From NCBI GenBank assembly GCA_034440635.1, contig JAOTON010001533.1:132001-196000 (forward strand): a stretch of DNA of 64,000 nucleotides, read 5' to 3'. The DNA is from Lepas anatifera. Its lineage: Eukaryota; Arthropoda; Thecostraca; Lepadidae. Position 1 is the first letter of the stretch, and each line of letters begins with the position of its first letter. The notes beneath the pieces are model-generated. The model was not told where the DNA came from. It ran no database searches and saw nothing but the letters and a program-made list of their open reading frames with translations. Shown in pieces: positions 42,901-55,803 of this stretch. The translations under genes were made by a program, and so were the position numbers.

Positions 42901-45900
42901 AACTGATTTTGAGTGGTGGCACAAACTTCGTTCATATTATGCGCCCAGCCTGGATTTTTAATACTCTCAACTCGCACCGCATCAGTAGGTAGGTACATAC
43001 ATGCTTAATATCTGAATACAAACCTTATGGATATCTGAAAGCATGAGTATTCAATTTGCTTACAAGTATCTCGAAATAACTGTCTACTAACATCCCAGAG
43101 GCGAATCCAGACTTTCATTTGGAGGAAGGTCTTACTATATGATGATTATGCGTACTCAGAAATATCGGGGGGCGGGGAGGGGCGAATACAAGGGGCCCTA
43201 TCCTCCCTTGTATCCGCCACTATTGCCACCACTTAGGCTCAAGGTGCTCAAAGGTCGAATATTATATCATACATCGCGAAACTTGTATAAATTGCACTTG
43301 CGGTTAGGATTGACGACGACAAATTGTCATCGCATCTTGTCTAGCATTTTTTCATGGCACATAAATCTCGTGCGCATAATGATGTTTTGTTTGATGATTA
43401 TGGAGCTTAGTCATGAGGCATCGCTTTAGCTTCTGAGCTGACAGCTAAGCACGCGCTGTTGACCTGGGTGTCGCCGGTCACGCACCGCCGCCAGGCATCA
43501 CGTGATACTGTTGACACCGCCAGCAACATCGAGCAGAGCTGTGCACCCTCAAATGCTTCTGTGTAAGGTGCATGCATGACGCCATAACCAGTCCCCAACA
43601 TTGCCCATGCACACTGGAAATCATGCTGCTGCCTGGAAGATAGCAATGACTCAGCTATTGGCTCGTTGTTGTATTCTCGTTTTCTTATGTAATCTTTCTG
43701 AGTACCTTCCATATATAAACAGACTTTGCCGCTCTAGGGAGACAGGTCGAGGCTACACATCACTGCTTACTCTTCTAAGAAGACCCCGATTCGGCGATGA
43801 CGTGGAAAAGGACTGACGAGCAAACCTCTGTGAAATTATTTTAGCTGTGTTTGTGAACCCTACTTAAGCAGCTCACGAACACTAAAAAAGTAAAACTTAC
43901 CTCCATGCAGGTAGGAGGTAGCAAGGGCAAAACATGTAGGTCTACTCAGGGGCGAACACAGGAGTGCCATTTAGGGTGGCGACCAACTCGGGAGAAATCC
44001 TAAAACATGTTTTTTTAGAAAATCCGCCAAAATGTCCCCATTGTGGGGGCATGGTCCTTTGGCCTCCCTCTGCGTCTGCCAGTGGGTCTACTGCCGCAAC
44101 GTAATGAACGGTCCCCCGGTTCAACACTTAAGGAGGACGCATGCCGCCTGTACCCCTTCGCCCTGTTATTGACACAACCAGCCCACACGGCAGCGTGTTG
44201 TTTGTCGTCGCACGGAGAATGGATGCAGAGCTATGTAGCATCACTCATAAAGTCCAGAGAAGTAAATCGAGACGCTCTACACGCATACCTTTATTTTCTG
44301 TTTGGCTGAAATTTTCCATAACTACAAGGAAGTAATCGATTTTGTTTTCCTTAAAAAATCAATTAGAGCCGCTTGCTGAGCGGATTTTGTTGCCTCGCGA
44401 TCTGAAGCCGGTAGGAAATGCGCGATCACGCTGCGGATCAATAACTGTGACATCATCAACCGACAATGTGGCATAATCTGAGCTACGAGGGAGTGGGATG
44501 TCCTTGTTGTGATTGCAGATAAATTCCAATGATTTGGCGCAAATTCAAGGCCACTTTCCAATGAATGATAAGCAGTGATAACATGTGGATAACCTAGAAA
44601 AGTGACTTAGATTATTTTTGAAGACAGGCGTAATTGAAGCCTTACCTTTGCACATAACTCAACGGGGATATCGAGGCCACGAAGACTTTGCTCGGTTCTG
44701 AGGCTTGTGATAGATATAGTAACTGCAACGGAGACAGTGCTCTTGCGAAGACGCCTGGTTCAGCCCGGGTGAAATTGTTCATGGTACCCACTTCTTTCAC
44801 ACAAGTGTTGAAAATACCCATAAACCGAGATCAGTGGAGCTATGCGCTCGGGGTAAACTCGTTACCCGCTGGGAGAAGAGCAATTCTGACACAGAAGCTG
44901 GGACAGATGTGATTTTCTTTGTCGACATTCAATCGGCTGGTCTGTCCAGTTCCTCCCTCATTCCCGGGAAGCCCCACTTCGAGAACAAGAACCGTCGTTA
45001 AGTCGAAAAGATAGAGCTTGAACACGGCTGGAAGCAGAAAATATGTGGAGAAGGTGACTTTTCTGTGATTTCGGCCCTCAGATTAGCGGCACATTGAGTT
45101 CGAGTTGCCATAGGAGATAGTGATCAGTGTGGACGAAAGCCTTTGATGGGTCACAACGTCAATCACTACGTCAAGCTGAGTTCACTGCGTCTAGATTTGG
45201 AAATTCGGCTTCTGATTGCTAATGGAAATGGCCCATCGAAAGCTACCCAATTTATTTGCACGATATGACTCACGTAAGCGTCTCTCCGATATACATGAAT
45301 TATAGATCGGCAGCGTTTGGAGCAGGTTTATGGTCATAGTTTCAAATGAATGGGTTTGGTCGTATTCGAGGGGATCAGTAGCTGGGGCATTGCTTTGAAA
45401 CGACCTCATTTTTATATTACTGGCCAGTACGTTAGAATTTTCCTACCTGAAAGTCAGAATCTGCCATGCCGTTTCGAACATATCCAAGTTATAGCTCCAA
45501 TGAGGGCAAGACACAATGCCTAGTTATGTGTGAAAGCCTGTAAGAGGTAAAAGCAAAAGCCGTGGCAACTACGCAGGGGTCAAAAACCCATCATTTTGTC
45601 ATTCTGAATGGTGACAGCCCAAGTTGGGCAGGCCGACATGTTTCCTCCAGACAAATACAGGAACAAATCACCAAAATTGGCACCTGTAATTTGAGATCGC
45701 AATGTTTTTCAACCACTAGGATGATCCAGGAGCCTCCATCGGTACCCTGCTAACGCAGAATGAGGAAAATTTTGCAGCCTGGTCTGGTGACAAATTTTCG
45801 TTTTACATTTTCAATGGTGACACCCTGAAAACCTTTTTGGCTCCTGCAACAACGTCTGAGCTAAAACTGGCATAAGTTCCAGGTCAGGTCAATATTGGGA

Positions 45901-46164
45901 AGTGTCCAAGTACTGGAGAAATTACAAGTACTGGAAATACAGTCTGCGCCTGACCTCGGCCGCGGTCGGACGTGTCAGGAGGGGCATGCTGTGAGCCCGC
46001 TCGGTGTGCGTTGGTGCGGGGTCCCGGGTGATGGGCCTGAGATACGGAATGTAGCCAGATCACAAGTAATTCCGAAAGAAGTGATTTGATTCTGGACGAG
46101 GCATCGCAGGACAGTGACCAAATAGTGAGGCAGTGGTTAGTTTGCCCCGCAGTGGCTCAGTAAG
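42901..46164. other. Upstream region, first exon of protease gene expected here or beyond
   Basis: A small MITE with cagaggcgaatccag and gtatccgccactattg ends lies near 43097-43215. No signal-peptide exon with a phase-2 donor was recognised on the minus strand. The stretch 45880-46164 may hold the 5' UTR of the LINE. Confidence 0.4.
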
Positions 46165-47403
46165 ATGTCGGACAGTGGTAGCGAGCAGGACAGAGACTCG
46201 GTGTTCACAGACGCGGCCTCCGGGCATGACAGTGCGGGAGGCAAAAAGCGACAACTCTCGGTAACCGAAATGACAAGGAAAATAGAGAGAAAGAGGCAAA
46301 ACCGTCAACTAAGTGCAACAGGCCAAAACGTTCAAGAGCGAGGTCAGCGCTCCCAAAAAGGTGAGGACAACTCTCTAACGTTCGACGCCATACAAAAGCT
46401 TATCGAAACAGGAAACGACCGGGTCATTGCTGCTTTCGAATCAAAGTTCGCGATCATGGAAAAACGAGTCGAGATCTTGGAAGCCGAAGCCCACGAGAAA
46501 GACATAACAATCCAGAATTTAAGACAGGAACTCGCCTCCGTGAAAAATTATAGCGATGATCTACGTGAGCGCGTTAATGACATCGACATGAACCGTCGCT
46601 TATCGAGCTTAGTTTTGACATGCGATGAATTCACCACGAAGAACGGGAATGAGGACATGGTGGGCAAGACTGCGAGTGTACTCAACCATTACTTTCCGGA
46701 CTTGGGAGTCACAGCAGCCGACATCTCAGTCGCGCACCGCTTGCAAGGCGATAACAAGGTTATCGTCAAGTTTGTGCGGCGCCAGAAGCGTGACGACATT
46801 TTCGCAAGGCGATTTGAACTCATGCCGAAACGTGTTGCCGGAGGTAGGACCGAGCCGGGGCCGGCGCAGAATGGTGCCTTGTCTGGTCGACGCATGTCAC
46901 CTCTTTTCATGGCAGAGTCTTTGATTCCTGAGAAGAGACGTCTGTTCCAGCTGGCCCTCGCTGCGCGGCGGCCAGAGAACGGCTCGAAGCTCTTCTCTGT
47001 TTTCACCCGCCGGGGCCAAGTTTTCTGCCGCGTGGTTTTCAGGGGTGAGAACATTCGAGTTCGTGACGAGGAACATCTTCACAAATTGCTCGGTGGATCC
47101 ATTCCTGCTCTGCCGGCTTGGGATTCTGGACATCGTCACGGGCGACGGGGAGCTGCGGGTGAGGCTGGGGCCGCCGGCATGAGATCGGTCAGCGCGGCTG
47201 GTTCTTCGTCGGCGATGGAGTCTTCGGGGAGGCGGGAGGTGCCGCGGCCGGCGGCTTGTGTAGCCGGTGCGACTGCTGCTCCCGTGTGCGCTGTCTCAGC
47301 GGCCCCTGTGAGGGGAGCCGTGACAGCGCCGGGCTCGCCGGCTCCGATGGGCCCCTCTCCGGGCCCGTCTCGCCCCGGCTTGGATGGTCTCCGTCGATCC
47401 TGA
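46165..47403 (+). CDS. LINE ORF1 protein, RNA-binding
   Basis: This 412-residue protein would bind the element's RNA and act as a chaperone in the transposition particle. The ATG sits in aagATGtcg. Residues 1-70 are charged and disordered. Residues about 90-140 are heptad-like (FESKFAIMEKRVEILEAEA) and form a coiled coil. Residues 143-220 (RRLSSLVLTC to DDIFARRFEL) resemble the L1 ORF1 RRM domain, and a C-terminal domain follows to about 310 (IPEKRRLFQLA, FTRRGQVFCRVVF). The last 90 residues are Ala/Pro/Gly-rich. The frame is intact, unlike ORF2. No plant-type zinc knuckle is seen. Confidence 0.85.
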   Translation: MSDSGSEQDRDSVFTDAASGHDSAGGKKRQLSVTEMTRKIERKRQNRQLSATGQNVQERGQRSQKGEDNSLTFDAIQKLIETGNDRVIAAFESKFAIMEKRVEILEAEAHEKDITIQNLRQELASVKNYSDDLRERVNDIDMNRRLSSLVLTCDEFTTKNGNEDMVGKTASVLNHYFPDLGVTAADISVAHRLQGDNKVIVKFVRRQKRDDIFARRFELMPKRVAGGRTEPGPAQNGALSGRRMSPLFMAESLIPEKRRLFQLALAARRPENGSKLFSVFTRRGQVFCRVVFRGENIRVRDEEHLHKLLGGSIPALPAWDSGHRHGRRGAAGEAGAAGMRSVSAAGSSSAMESSGRREVPRPAACVAGATAAPVCAVSAAPVRGAVTAPGSPAPMGPSPGPSRPGLDGLRRS

Positions 47404-49243
47404 TATGATGCGGCTCGCCGTACGCCCGTAGCTTGTTTTGACTGCGACATCTCTACGTTTCCGGGCGCTGGGGAGCAGCACTAGCTGACAGCTTGGACGG
47501 AGGATGACGGCCCTCGGCCGCTTAATTTCGTAGCTGCACGTGCCACCGAGTCAGTATCAGTCGCCACCTTCATCTACGAATGACACCTCGTCTTCAAATA
47601 TAAGTATTCATGCTGCTTGCTCCGATATTAGATAAATCACGTGAAGTTTTTATGTACCTACTATTCTTCAATATTTTCACTAAACACCAATTGCATTTCT
47701 GTGTAATCTTGACGCCCAATGACTGGAACATATTTGAAGTAGGGCAATCAGCATGTTGCATTTATTTGAGCGAGAAACCTTAACCATTTTTTCCAATGCT
47801 CGATCACTGCAGGTCCTGTTATTTCACGATAAACCATGCAGTTAAACTTAAACACCTGATCACAACAATGTGCTATAGCGTACCTATTGAGCATCCTATG
47901 TTTCTGCTGTGCTATGGTATGCCGTCAGGGAAGCAAGCAGTTTGCCGGCGCGGTCGGGTGCGTCCGGTGGCTGTGCAGCACTGGGTGGCCTCCTCATACA
48001 CACCGAAGCAATTAGCTGTTCGAAAAAAATGTAAGTCAAGTGCTGATTTTCGTGCCAACCACCGGTCCTGACGGCGGCCGGCGCACCCGGGCGCGCCTGG
48101 CCAAGAACGGAAACTGTCATTCTCGCTGTGTGTCGGTAAGAAAAATGATGCGGCAGGAGAAATTATTTCTTGAAGACTGAAATTACAACGCAGAAGTACG
48201 TCGTCCGTTGCCTTCGCTTCAATCATATTAACATACCTATAACTCGTACAGTTTTCTATGTCTAGATAAATTACATTGGGAGATTTCTGAAAGGAGCTTG
48301 AGACTGTCCAGTGTAAGTCAAAAGAAAACTGTCGAAATCATCGCAGTATGTTACATGCCTTTGGTTTGTATGTGTAATTGCGGATGGAGAATTGAAAAAC
48401 TATGCATTTATTTGATCAGCAATTTTATTGTACAACAAAGCGATGTATTAAGAGGCCCGTGTCCGTGGTCGCTCTCAGAACTAACGTCTCATAGACTCTA
48501 GTCCAGGTGGCAGCACCGTACCACCGAACTGACTGTGTCAGTCACTGCTTTTTTGACGCTGAGGATTGATCGGCTGGTGGTCTGCGCAGGAATTCTGGCG
48601 GAAGCCGGGGCGTTCGGGTCCGACCGGCAGCAGCCAACAGTTCATTTTGAGCTCAATATATATCCTGTGTCAAACTTGAGGCCTCAAGGAACACAGGATC
48701 TCGACAAAAACGATGCAACAGCGGCGGGGCGGCAGCGGGAGGACCCGGACGTTCCTGGAGCTCCGTCCTGCTCAATCGGAGAGCACGTAAACCGTGATCT
48801 GGTGAACATATTAATGTAGTTATGGCCGTAACTGCAGTTTGAGCTCTCGCAAGCGTCATGTCGGTATTCATAACTGCTTGTATGTGAGTGTACGTGTATG
48901 TTTGTTTTCAGTCACCGGTGGGGCCCCGCACCTATCGGTAGCCGGGTGGACTCTCGGTTGGCCATGGTTCGGCGCACAGGGTTGGGGTGGGGGTTAGAAT
49001 GGGGGAGTAGAAAGTGTACTACATGTGTATATGCTGATAAGCGGTTTGTCAGTGTTAATTGTTTCGAAAAAAATGACCTAATCTATATAAACAAAAACAT
49101 TGTGTGTAAGGTATTCGTTCCAGGTTTAAAACAAGGGTACCCATCACCGAAGGGCGATAAGTTTAGGATTATTCTTGCGTTTGCGGGCACTTTTAAGCAT
49201 CACATGGCTAAGCAAACTTATTTGATTGGTATTTTCAACGACC
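47404..49243. other. Long spacer between LINE ORF1 and ORF2
   Basis: L1-type elements usually have tens of bases here; this gap is 1.84 kb. It contains GC-rich patches (47930-48090, 48560-48780) but no clear gene. Either another element has inserted or this family has an unusually long spacer. Confidence 0.6.
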
Positions 49244-52200
49244 ATGCCTGACTTGAAGGTTCTTACTTATAACGTCAGGGGGCTGCGCGATGTGTCGAAA
49301 AGGCGTGCAGTCTTTAGATTTCTGCATACGCAGTATCCGAACTATATTTCGATACTTCAAGAAACTCATTCTTGTCCTCGCGATATGCCCTTTTGGCAAG
49401 CGGAGTGGGGCTCACAAATATTGTTCTCACATGGCGTAAGTGTTAACGAAAGTGGAGTGTCAGTCCTGGTACCCAGATCCTTTCAGGGGATAGGCACAGT
49501 TAAGCTCGGATTCGCGTCGGGTGATGGACGACTTATAGTAGCTGATATTGAATATAATAAATGCAAAATTAAGCTAATTGCTGCTTATGCACCACACAAA
49601 AATCGGAATAATCTGCAAGTAGAATTTTTTCATCAGCTAAAAGAAAAAATTCAGATCATGTCCGAGATAGATAAATGTCATATACTCCTTTGTGGGGACT
49701 TAAACGTTCACCTAACGTATCGGGACACTTCCAATAAGAACTTTCGCATTACAGCAGCCGCAAAAAGCTTTGATTGATTTAATGAAGGAACAAAGCTTAA
49801 TAGATATTTGGCGAGACAAAAATCCAAACTTGGTGCGGTACACTTGGAGGCGACTCAATCCATTGCAGCAATCTAGAATTGATTATATATTAGCAAGTAA
49901 ACATTTAACAGACAATCATGTCATGAAAGGTATAAATATTAAGCCGTCAATATTGAGTGACCATTCGTTATTAGAGACAGAGATAGAAATTTTTAACTCT
50001 GAGCGTGGGCCGGGGCTCTTCCGTTTCCGCAATGATCTTCTCCGAGATGAGCCGTTTGTCGATTTAGCAATGGCAGAAATGGAAAAAGCATCCACAAGAT
50101 GCGAAGTTTACTCCGAAATTTGTGATTGGGGGTTAACATTAGAGTTACTTCTAAGTAAAATTAGGGTCATGAGCATTAAAAGATGGAAAGAAATAAACAA
50201 ACAGAAGCGGTATCAAAATTCAAAGTTTCTGAGGCTTCTAGAGGAATGTGAGGCTAAAATGAACTCGCACACGAGCGTTGAATTATTAGAGGAGTATCAA
50301 GAGCTGAAAAGCTTGGTTAATGATATAGAACAAGAAAAGGGCAAACGGGCAATGATTTATTCAGGAGCTAGATGGATTGAAGAGGGCGAAAAGCCTACTG
50401 GCTATTTCTTAAACATAAATAAAGTTCGATGTGCCAAAAAGCAAATTAACGTACTACAGTCTAATGAGAACCAGCTTATAACAGGTAACAATGATATCTT
50501 AAAGTTTTGCAATAACTACTTCGACCAGCTGTATTCTGGGAGTGCCAAATGTCAAAATGGTAATGATGAATCATTGGTCGAGGAATTTCTGGGCCAAATA
50601 GAATGTCCCCGACTCTGTCAAGATGATAGAGACATTTGTGAAGAACCATTCACTAGTGAAGAATGTAAAGTCGCATTGGATTCAATGATGAATAATAAAT
50701 CCCCATCCGTTTCAGGTTTTTCAAAAGAATTTATACAGTTTTTCTGGCCACATTTGGAAACAATCGTCATGAGTTACCTGAGACAAGTGAAAGAAAATAA
50801 ACAGTTTTTCGTCACTCAACGAAGAGGGGTGATAACTTTGATTCCGAAACAGGGAGATCAGAAAATGATTAAGAATAAGCGCGCGATATGTTTGCTTGAC
50901 ATTGTGTACAAGATAGCAGCTAAGGTACTGGCAAACAGGATAATGACGGTTATATGTAAGTTAGTTGCACCAGACCAAACAGGTTCTATACGCGGAAGAT
51001 ACATTGGTATGAATATTCGAACAATCGCAGATGTTATCGAGTACTGTGAAACCGATCAATTGAGCGGGATATTGATGGCTCTTGATTTTCAAAACGCCTT
51101 TAATACCGTCGAGCATAAATTCATTTATGACGTTTTAGCGAAATTCAATTTTGGACCAAATTTCATTGAATGGGTTAAAATATTGCATACAGATATGGAG
51201 TTAACGGTCATTAATAATGGATATACATCCGAATGGTTCAAGCCTTCAAGGGGTCTCCAACAAGGGTGTCCGGCCTCAGCATTACTATTTTGTCTAGTGG
51301 TTGAAATACTCGCCATTAAAATCCGCAACACACCATCTATTAAGGGAATTGTAATATCTGAGCAAGAGGTTAAGATATCTCAGTATATTGATGACACGAC
51401 CCTTTTTCAGAAAGATATAAATTCAGGCAACGAAGCACTAAAAGTCATTCAAGATTTCGGCGTAGTTTCTGGTCTGCAACTTAACTTGTCAAAAAGTCAT
51501 TTTATGTGGTTAGGCAAAGAGAAGAGTTCCCAACAGTTGATTTGCGGACAAGCACCGATTGCACAGGCCAAAATACTTGGGGTAGAGTTTAGTGCTATAT
51601 ATAAGTGTGAAGAGGAAAATATGCGTCGCGTTCATATCAGAATACAAAATACTTTGAACCAATGGTCGCAGAGAGACCTATCTTTGAAGGGTAGAATAAC
51701 AATCGCAAAATCTTTGCTGATATCCCAGTTGATATATATTATTTCGGCTGTGCGAATTGATAATAAGCACTTAGTGGTAATCCAAAGTAAAATCATGAAG
51801 TTCATATGGAGAGGACGCCCACCAAAAGTTGCGAGGACTACTCTCTACCAAACTATCGAAAATGGGGGTTTGAATGTACCCAATGTAGTAAATCTTTACA
51901 AAGCTCTGCGCGTATCGTGGATGGGGAAAATCATATCTAACACTGATTCACCTTGTTCTAAAATTTTACAGGTTAGGTTGAAAATTCAGTGTGGGCACAT
52001 ATTGCACATGAACTACGGAGATAAATGGATTAAATCTCAAAATGTGACATTATATTACAAGGAAATGTTGAAATGGCTGAAGGATGTTCTGCCTATTAAA
52101 GAGCCACAGAACGGAAAAGACGTGCGAAAACAGTTTCTTTGGAATAATTCAGCAATAAATGTGGGGGACAATCTCTATTCTGCCGTAGGGTATATGAAAA

Positions 52201-53043
52201 AGGTTTGAATTTGATTGACGATTTTTTTGATCACGAAGGGCGGTACATGAGTTTTGAGCGATTTAAAGAGCGCTATCCAGCGGTAAGCGTTGATCCCCTG
52301 ACCTATTATGCTTGGAATCAAGCGATTCCACTAGAGTGGAGAAGGATGATAACGGGAACTGCAGCGTTGAAACCTGAAGAACGTGAGGTAGGGTATTTGA
52401 TCAATATAGGAGGGGTAGATGTAAATTTCAATCACATAAAGCCAAAGTTCTTTTCCATTCGATGGCTGGAAGACATAACCCCTAATGCTCAAAGAAAATG
52501 GCAAGGTGAAGGAACCAATTTTGGGAAATATTGGCGTAAAATATTTGAAATGCCTTTCAAAATAACCAGTTCAACAAAGCTTCAATCTCTTCAGTTTAGA
52601 CTAATACATAGATACTTTCCTACCAGACGTTACTTGTGTATTAGAAATGTTGTCCCAGACCCGTTCTGTAGCAACTGTGGCGAAGTTGAGACAACGCAGC
52701 ATCTTTTCTTGGAATGCAGTGATGCTCGATACTTTTGGGATGCAATGACTTTAAAAATGAATAAAAACCTATCAGCCCCCACAAGTTCATTCTCAACGCC
52801 AATAATGTAATTTTTGGTTCTCTGTCGACCTTGGATGTCGTTAACTTCATCGTTCTAATTGCTAAACAATATATTGCTAATCAATATTTCAGTGGTGGTC
52901 AAATCAGAATCGACGCTTTTATGAAAATCCTTGCCAAAAATTTCAAAATGGAAGAATATAGTGCAACAAAAAATGGGCAGATTGCCAAGTTTAATCGGAG
53001 ATGGGCACCCTTTCTTGGAGAACAAGGTCAACTTGTGTTATAA
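49244..53043 (+). pseudogene. LINE ORF2: endonuclease, reverse transcriptase, zinc knuckle, three frameshifts
   Basis: Translation from ATG at 49244 begins MPDLKVLTYNVRGLR. The endonuclease keeps the N-VRG, QETHS, AAYAPHKNR, GDLNVH, SRIDYIL and LSDHSLL motifs, so the active site looks complete. The RT spans about 50700-51500 with LIPKQGD, ALDFQNAFNTVE (motif A Asp present), QQGCPASALLF and QYIDDTTLF. The C-terminus has CSNCGEVETTQHLFLEC, the usual Cys-His knuckle. Frames change at about 49761, 52197 and 52763, each at a run of five A; otherwise there are no stops. Total coding length is about 1,265 residues, normal for the group. Adjacent frames overlap by a few bases. Confidence 0.88.
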
Positions 53044-53366
53044 ATTATTGAGAAAACCCGAACACTGACAAACTGGACTTGTCTGTTTTGTTTGATACGA
53101 TGTGGAAAGGAAGGGTTCTTGAACGTGCAGGGGAGGTGGGCGGGGGGGGTGACACATCGATTATCCTGTGCTGACAGAGCGTGTAGTGAATGAAGGACGC
53201 AGTAATTTGTTACGACGTGAAGTGATGAGCATCCGCTTTGACGTGTTTTGCTAAATATATGCGAGACTTCGAAAAAAAGTACTGGAGAAATTTCGTTCCA
53301 AGCTGATCATTAAGAAAAAATTGGTAAAAGCCTGTTTCACCCCAATAAATGTATGGCATACATTCA
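53044..53366. other. Probable LINE 3' UTR and flank
   Basis: The stretch follows the ORF2 stop and has a G-run (gggcgggggggg) near 53140. No poly(A) tail or target duplication was recognised. Confidence 0.4.
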
Positions 53367-54443
53367 TTAACCCGCGCCCCACCGGGGGCCCTGCGCAGCC
53401 TCCACCCCACCGGGGCCATCGATGGTCCCCCTCTAACTCCGACAATATGGGGGTTAGCGCAAATCTGAAAAGTGCATTAGAAAGCTCGCGTGAATTCAGT
53501 ACAAAATTACTTCCCATGTTTAAGCGCCCAGATCAATGGTTTGATCTCCAAAGTTCAAGTTAGGTCACGATAGGCTATCTTCACTGAAATAAGCAATGCT
53601 TAAGAAAACTGGTCATAACTATTGTGCCATTAGAGCTATTGAGATCTGGCAAAATTACATCTGATAGGAAAATTCCAGACCTTTTTCCGCTATGTGGAAG
53701 GTATTGACCTCCCCCAGTAGTTTGATCTTCAGAGGTCACCTCGTGATCTAATATGACCTGAGGTCACGAAAAGTCTGAAAGTGACCTTACCGTATATCAA
53801 ATAAATGACGAGACATATATCAAATAAATGACAAGACATATATCAAATAAATGCTAAGACATAAATGTTTGATAATGTTTGATTAAGCGCTCTAGCTTAA
53901 TTAGGTCAAAAGTTATTGTCAAAATAATGTGTTGAACCTGGTGACCTTAAATGACCTCGGAGAGGTCAAAGGGAAAATATGGCCCCTAAGATCCGTGAAG
54001 AAGTGTCCAAGAACACTTTTCTGAGCAAGCTGAGCATTTGCAATCGTTTTTGTGCCTTTTAGATCACAAGACAGCTTTTCCCCGTGCTTTTTCAATGGGA
54101 GAGGTGACCTCGTGACCTGACCTCAGGTCACGAAATAAAAAAATCCTGGATATACAATTTACCTTGTAGACCCTGGGGGTTCATGAAGTGCCGGAAGTTT
54201 CAAATCGAATAACTAAAAAATGTAGCTCTTATAGAGCTCAAAAGTTGAAGTGAGGTGACCTTGTTTGACCTCACCTGGTGACCTGACCTTGTGTGACCCG
54301 GGATGAAAAAAATTAGAGGGATGGTGGGAAAATGATGGGGTGAGAGATAGAGTCCTCAACTGCGATGCTGCGTCTCGTCTTTTTTCTTTTATCCCAAAAA
54401 AACTTTAGGGAGGCCATCGATGGCCCGGTGGGGCGATGATTGA
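53367..54443. mobile_element. TTAA element, ATCGAT-palindrome family, copy 3
   Basis: It begins TTAA cccgcgccccaccggggg with ggggccatcgatggtcccc inside, and ends gaggccatcgatggcccggtggggcgatgaTTGA. The last TTAA is mutated to TTGA. An extra short tandem (acgagacatatatcaaataa-like, three units near 53812-53862) distinguishes this copy. Non-coding. Confidence 0.8.
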
Positions 54444-54524
54444 GATGTCAATCAAAATCATACCATTGTGGCTTGCGCATCGAGCTTTATAATGTGACTT
54501 ACCATACTACATCAAATTCTTGAT

Positions 54525-55528
54525 TTAACCTGCGCCGCGGTGGGCCTCCGAGCCACCTTCGCCCTGGTGAGAGGGAGGTGGGGTGTTTGAACACCCCCAC
54601 CCTCGAACTAGGCCCCTATGTGGGATAGCAAAAAACGCGAAGACTGGTGGAAAGCTCATACAAATTTATGACAAAACTATATCAGTCACTGTTTGGCTCA
54701 GGCCAATACTGAGGTCATGACAGATCAAAGTAAGTGGCATGTTTTATATAGTCTTTGGGTTATAGCATCTGACAGAATTGAGTTGGAATCATTTTTAGGC
54801 ATCATTCGCTTCCTCTCGCCACGGTGAATCGAATTATGCATAATATGACAATACTAGGTCAAAACACAAAAAAATACCTGACGTCAAGTCAGGCCACGGT
54901 CACTTTTTAACATTACATAATCATTATGCTAATCAGTTGACTCGTAATAGTAATCCGAACACAATGATATCAACATTAAAGCTGTATCATCATTTCATGC
55001 AAAGTTATTGACCTAAGTATGAAAACTGCTCTAGTAGCCCAAGATGACCTGTCAGAGGTCACAGGTCAAAAATTGCAGCAAGAACCCAGAAAGGGGCCCA
55101 GGATACTATGATTTGGACAATATGAAGGAGTTCTCAGCTGTATCTACACAAATACAGTCACATTTATGTTTTTCCATATATTTCAAATGGAGAGGTCATG
55201 GTGCGTGCTTGACCTTAGGTCATCGATATGAAAAATAGCAGATAAAGTATTGTAGCACTCGGTGGGCCCGTTATGTGGTATAAGTTTCAATCTGATAGAT
55301 TCGCCCATTTCTTACTTATGCCACCTTTAACATTTTTTAGGTGTAGTCACTTCACCTGCACTGGTGACCTGAACTTAGATGACCCAACCTTAAAATTTTA
55401 TGGAAAGTTGCAGAATTTATCAAGGATAAGGCGTGCCTAGTACGGCGGCGCTCCGCGGCGCCGTGTTTTCGTGCCGCCGGAAAAACCCGAGGGGATGTTC
55501 AAGCCTCCCCCACCGGGGCGAGGGCTGA
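54525..55528. mobile_element. AGGTCA-rich TTAA element
   Basis: Left TTAA at 54525-54528 is followed by cctgcgccgcggtgggcctcc and gtgtttgaacaccccc. The right end is caccggggcgagggcTGA, with the TTAA mutated. At 55442 the sequence ggcggcgctccgcggcgccg forms a strong hairpin, followed by ccgccggaaaaacccgag. It is the inverse of 11210-12114. Confidence 0.8.
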
Positions 55529-55803
55529 GTGATATTTTTCCAGACTTATTTGGACATGGCTTAGTCTTACTGCAAATAATTTAATCCCCTATTAAACTTA
55601 TATACCATGAAAAGTCCTGAGATTGTATTGTCTTTGCTACTCTGTCTTGCCTTGTAGTGTCTACTGCGCTATCTTGTTTTGTCTACTGGTCTGGAATTTA
55701 TGAGCCGCAAGGTACAGGACCCCGGTGTGACGACTATCCGAAATTTGTATTAAATCGATGTGTTTCTCCCGGCGACTATCGGCGCCCTCTATTTCTTAGT
55801 AGT

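Larger units (their letters stand above)
46165..53043 (+). mobile_element. Two-ORF non-LTR retrotransposon (L1/Tx1 type)
   Basis: The element has an ORF1 with coiled coil and RRM-like domain and an ORF2 with apurinic-type endonuclease, reverse transcriptase and a C-terminal zinc knuckle. This is the arrangement of the L1/Tx1 group. The coordinates cover the coding parts only; the UTR ends could not be placed. It lies upstream of the protease gene on the opposite strand. Confidence 0.88.

Noticed and set aside
46840..47450. Minus-strand open frames opposite LINE ORF1
   Set aside because: They are GC-composition shadows of the ORF1 frame, which has the recognisable domains.
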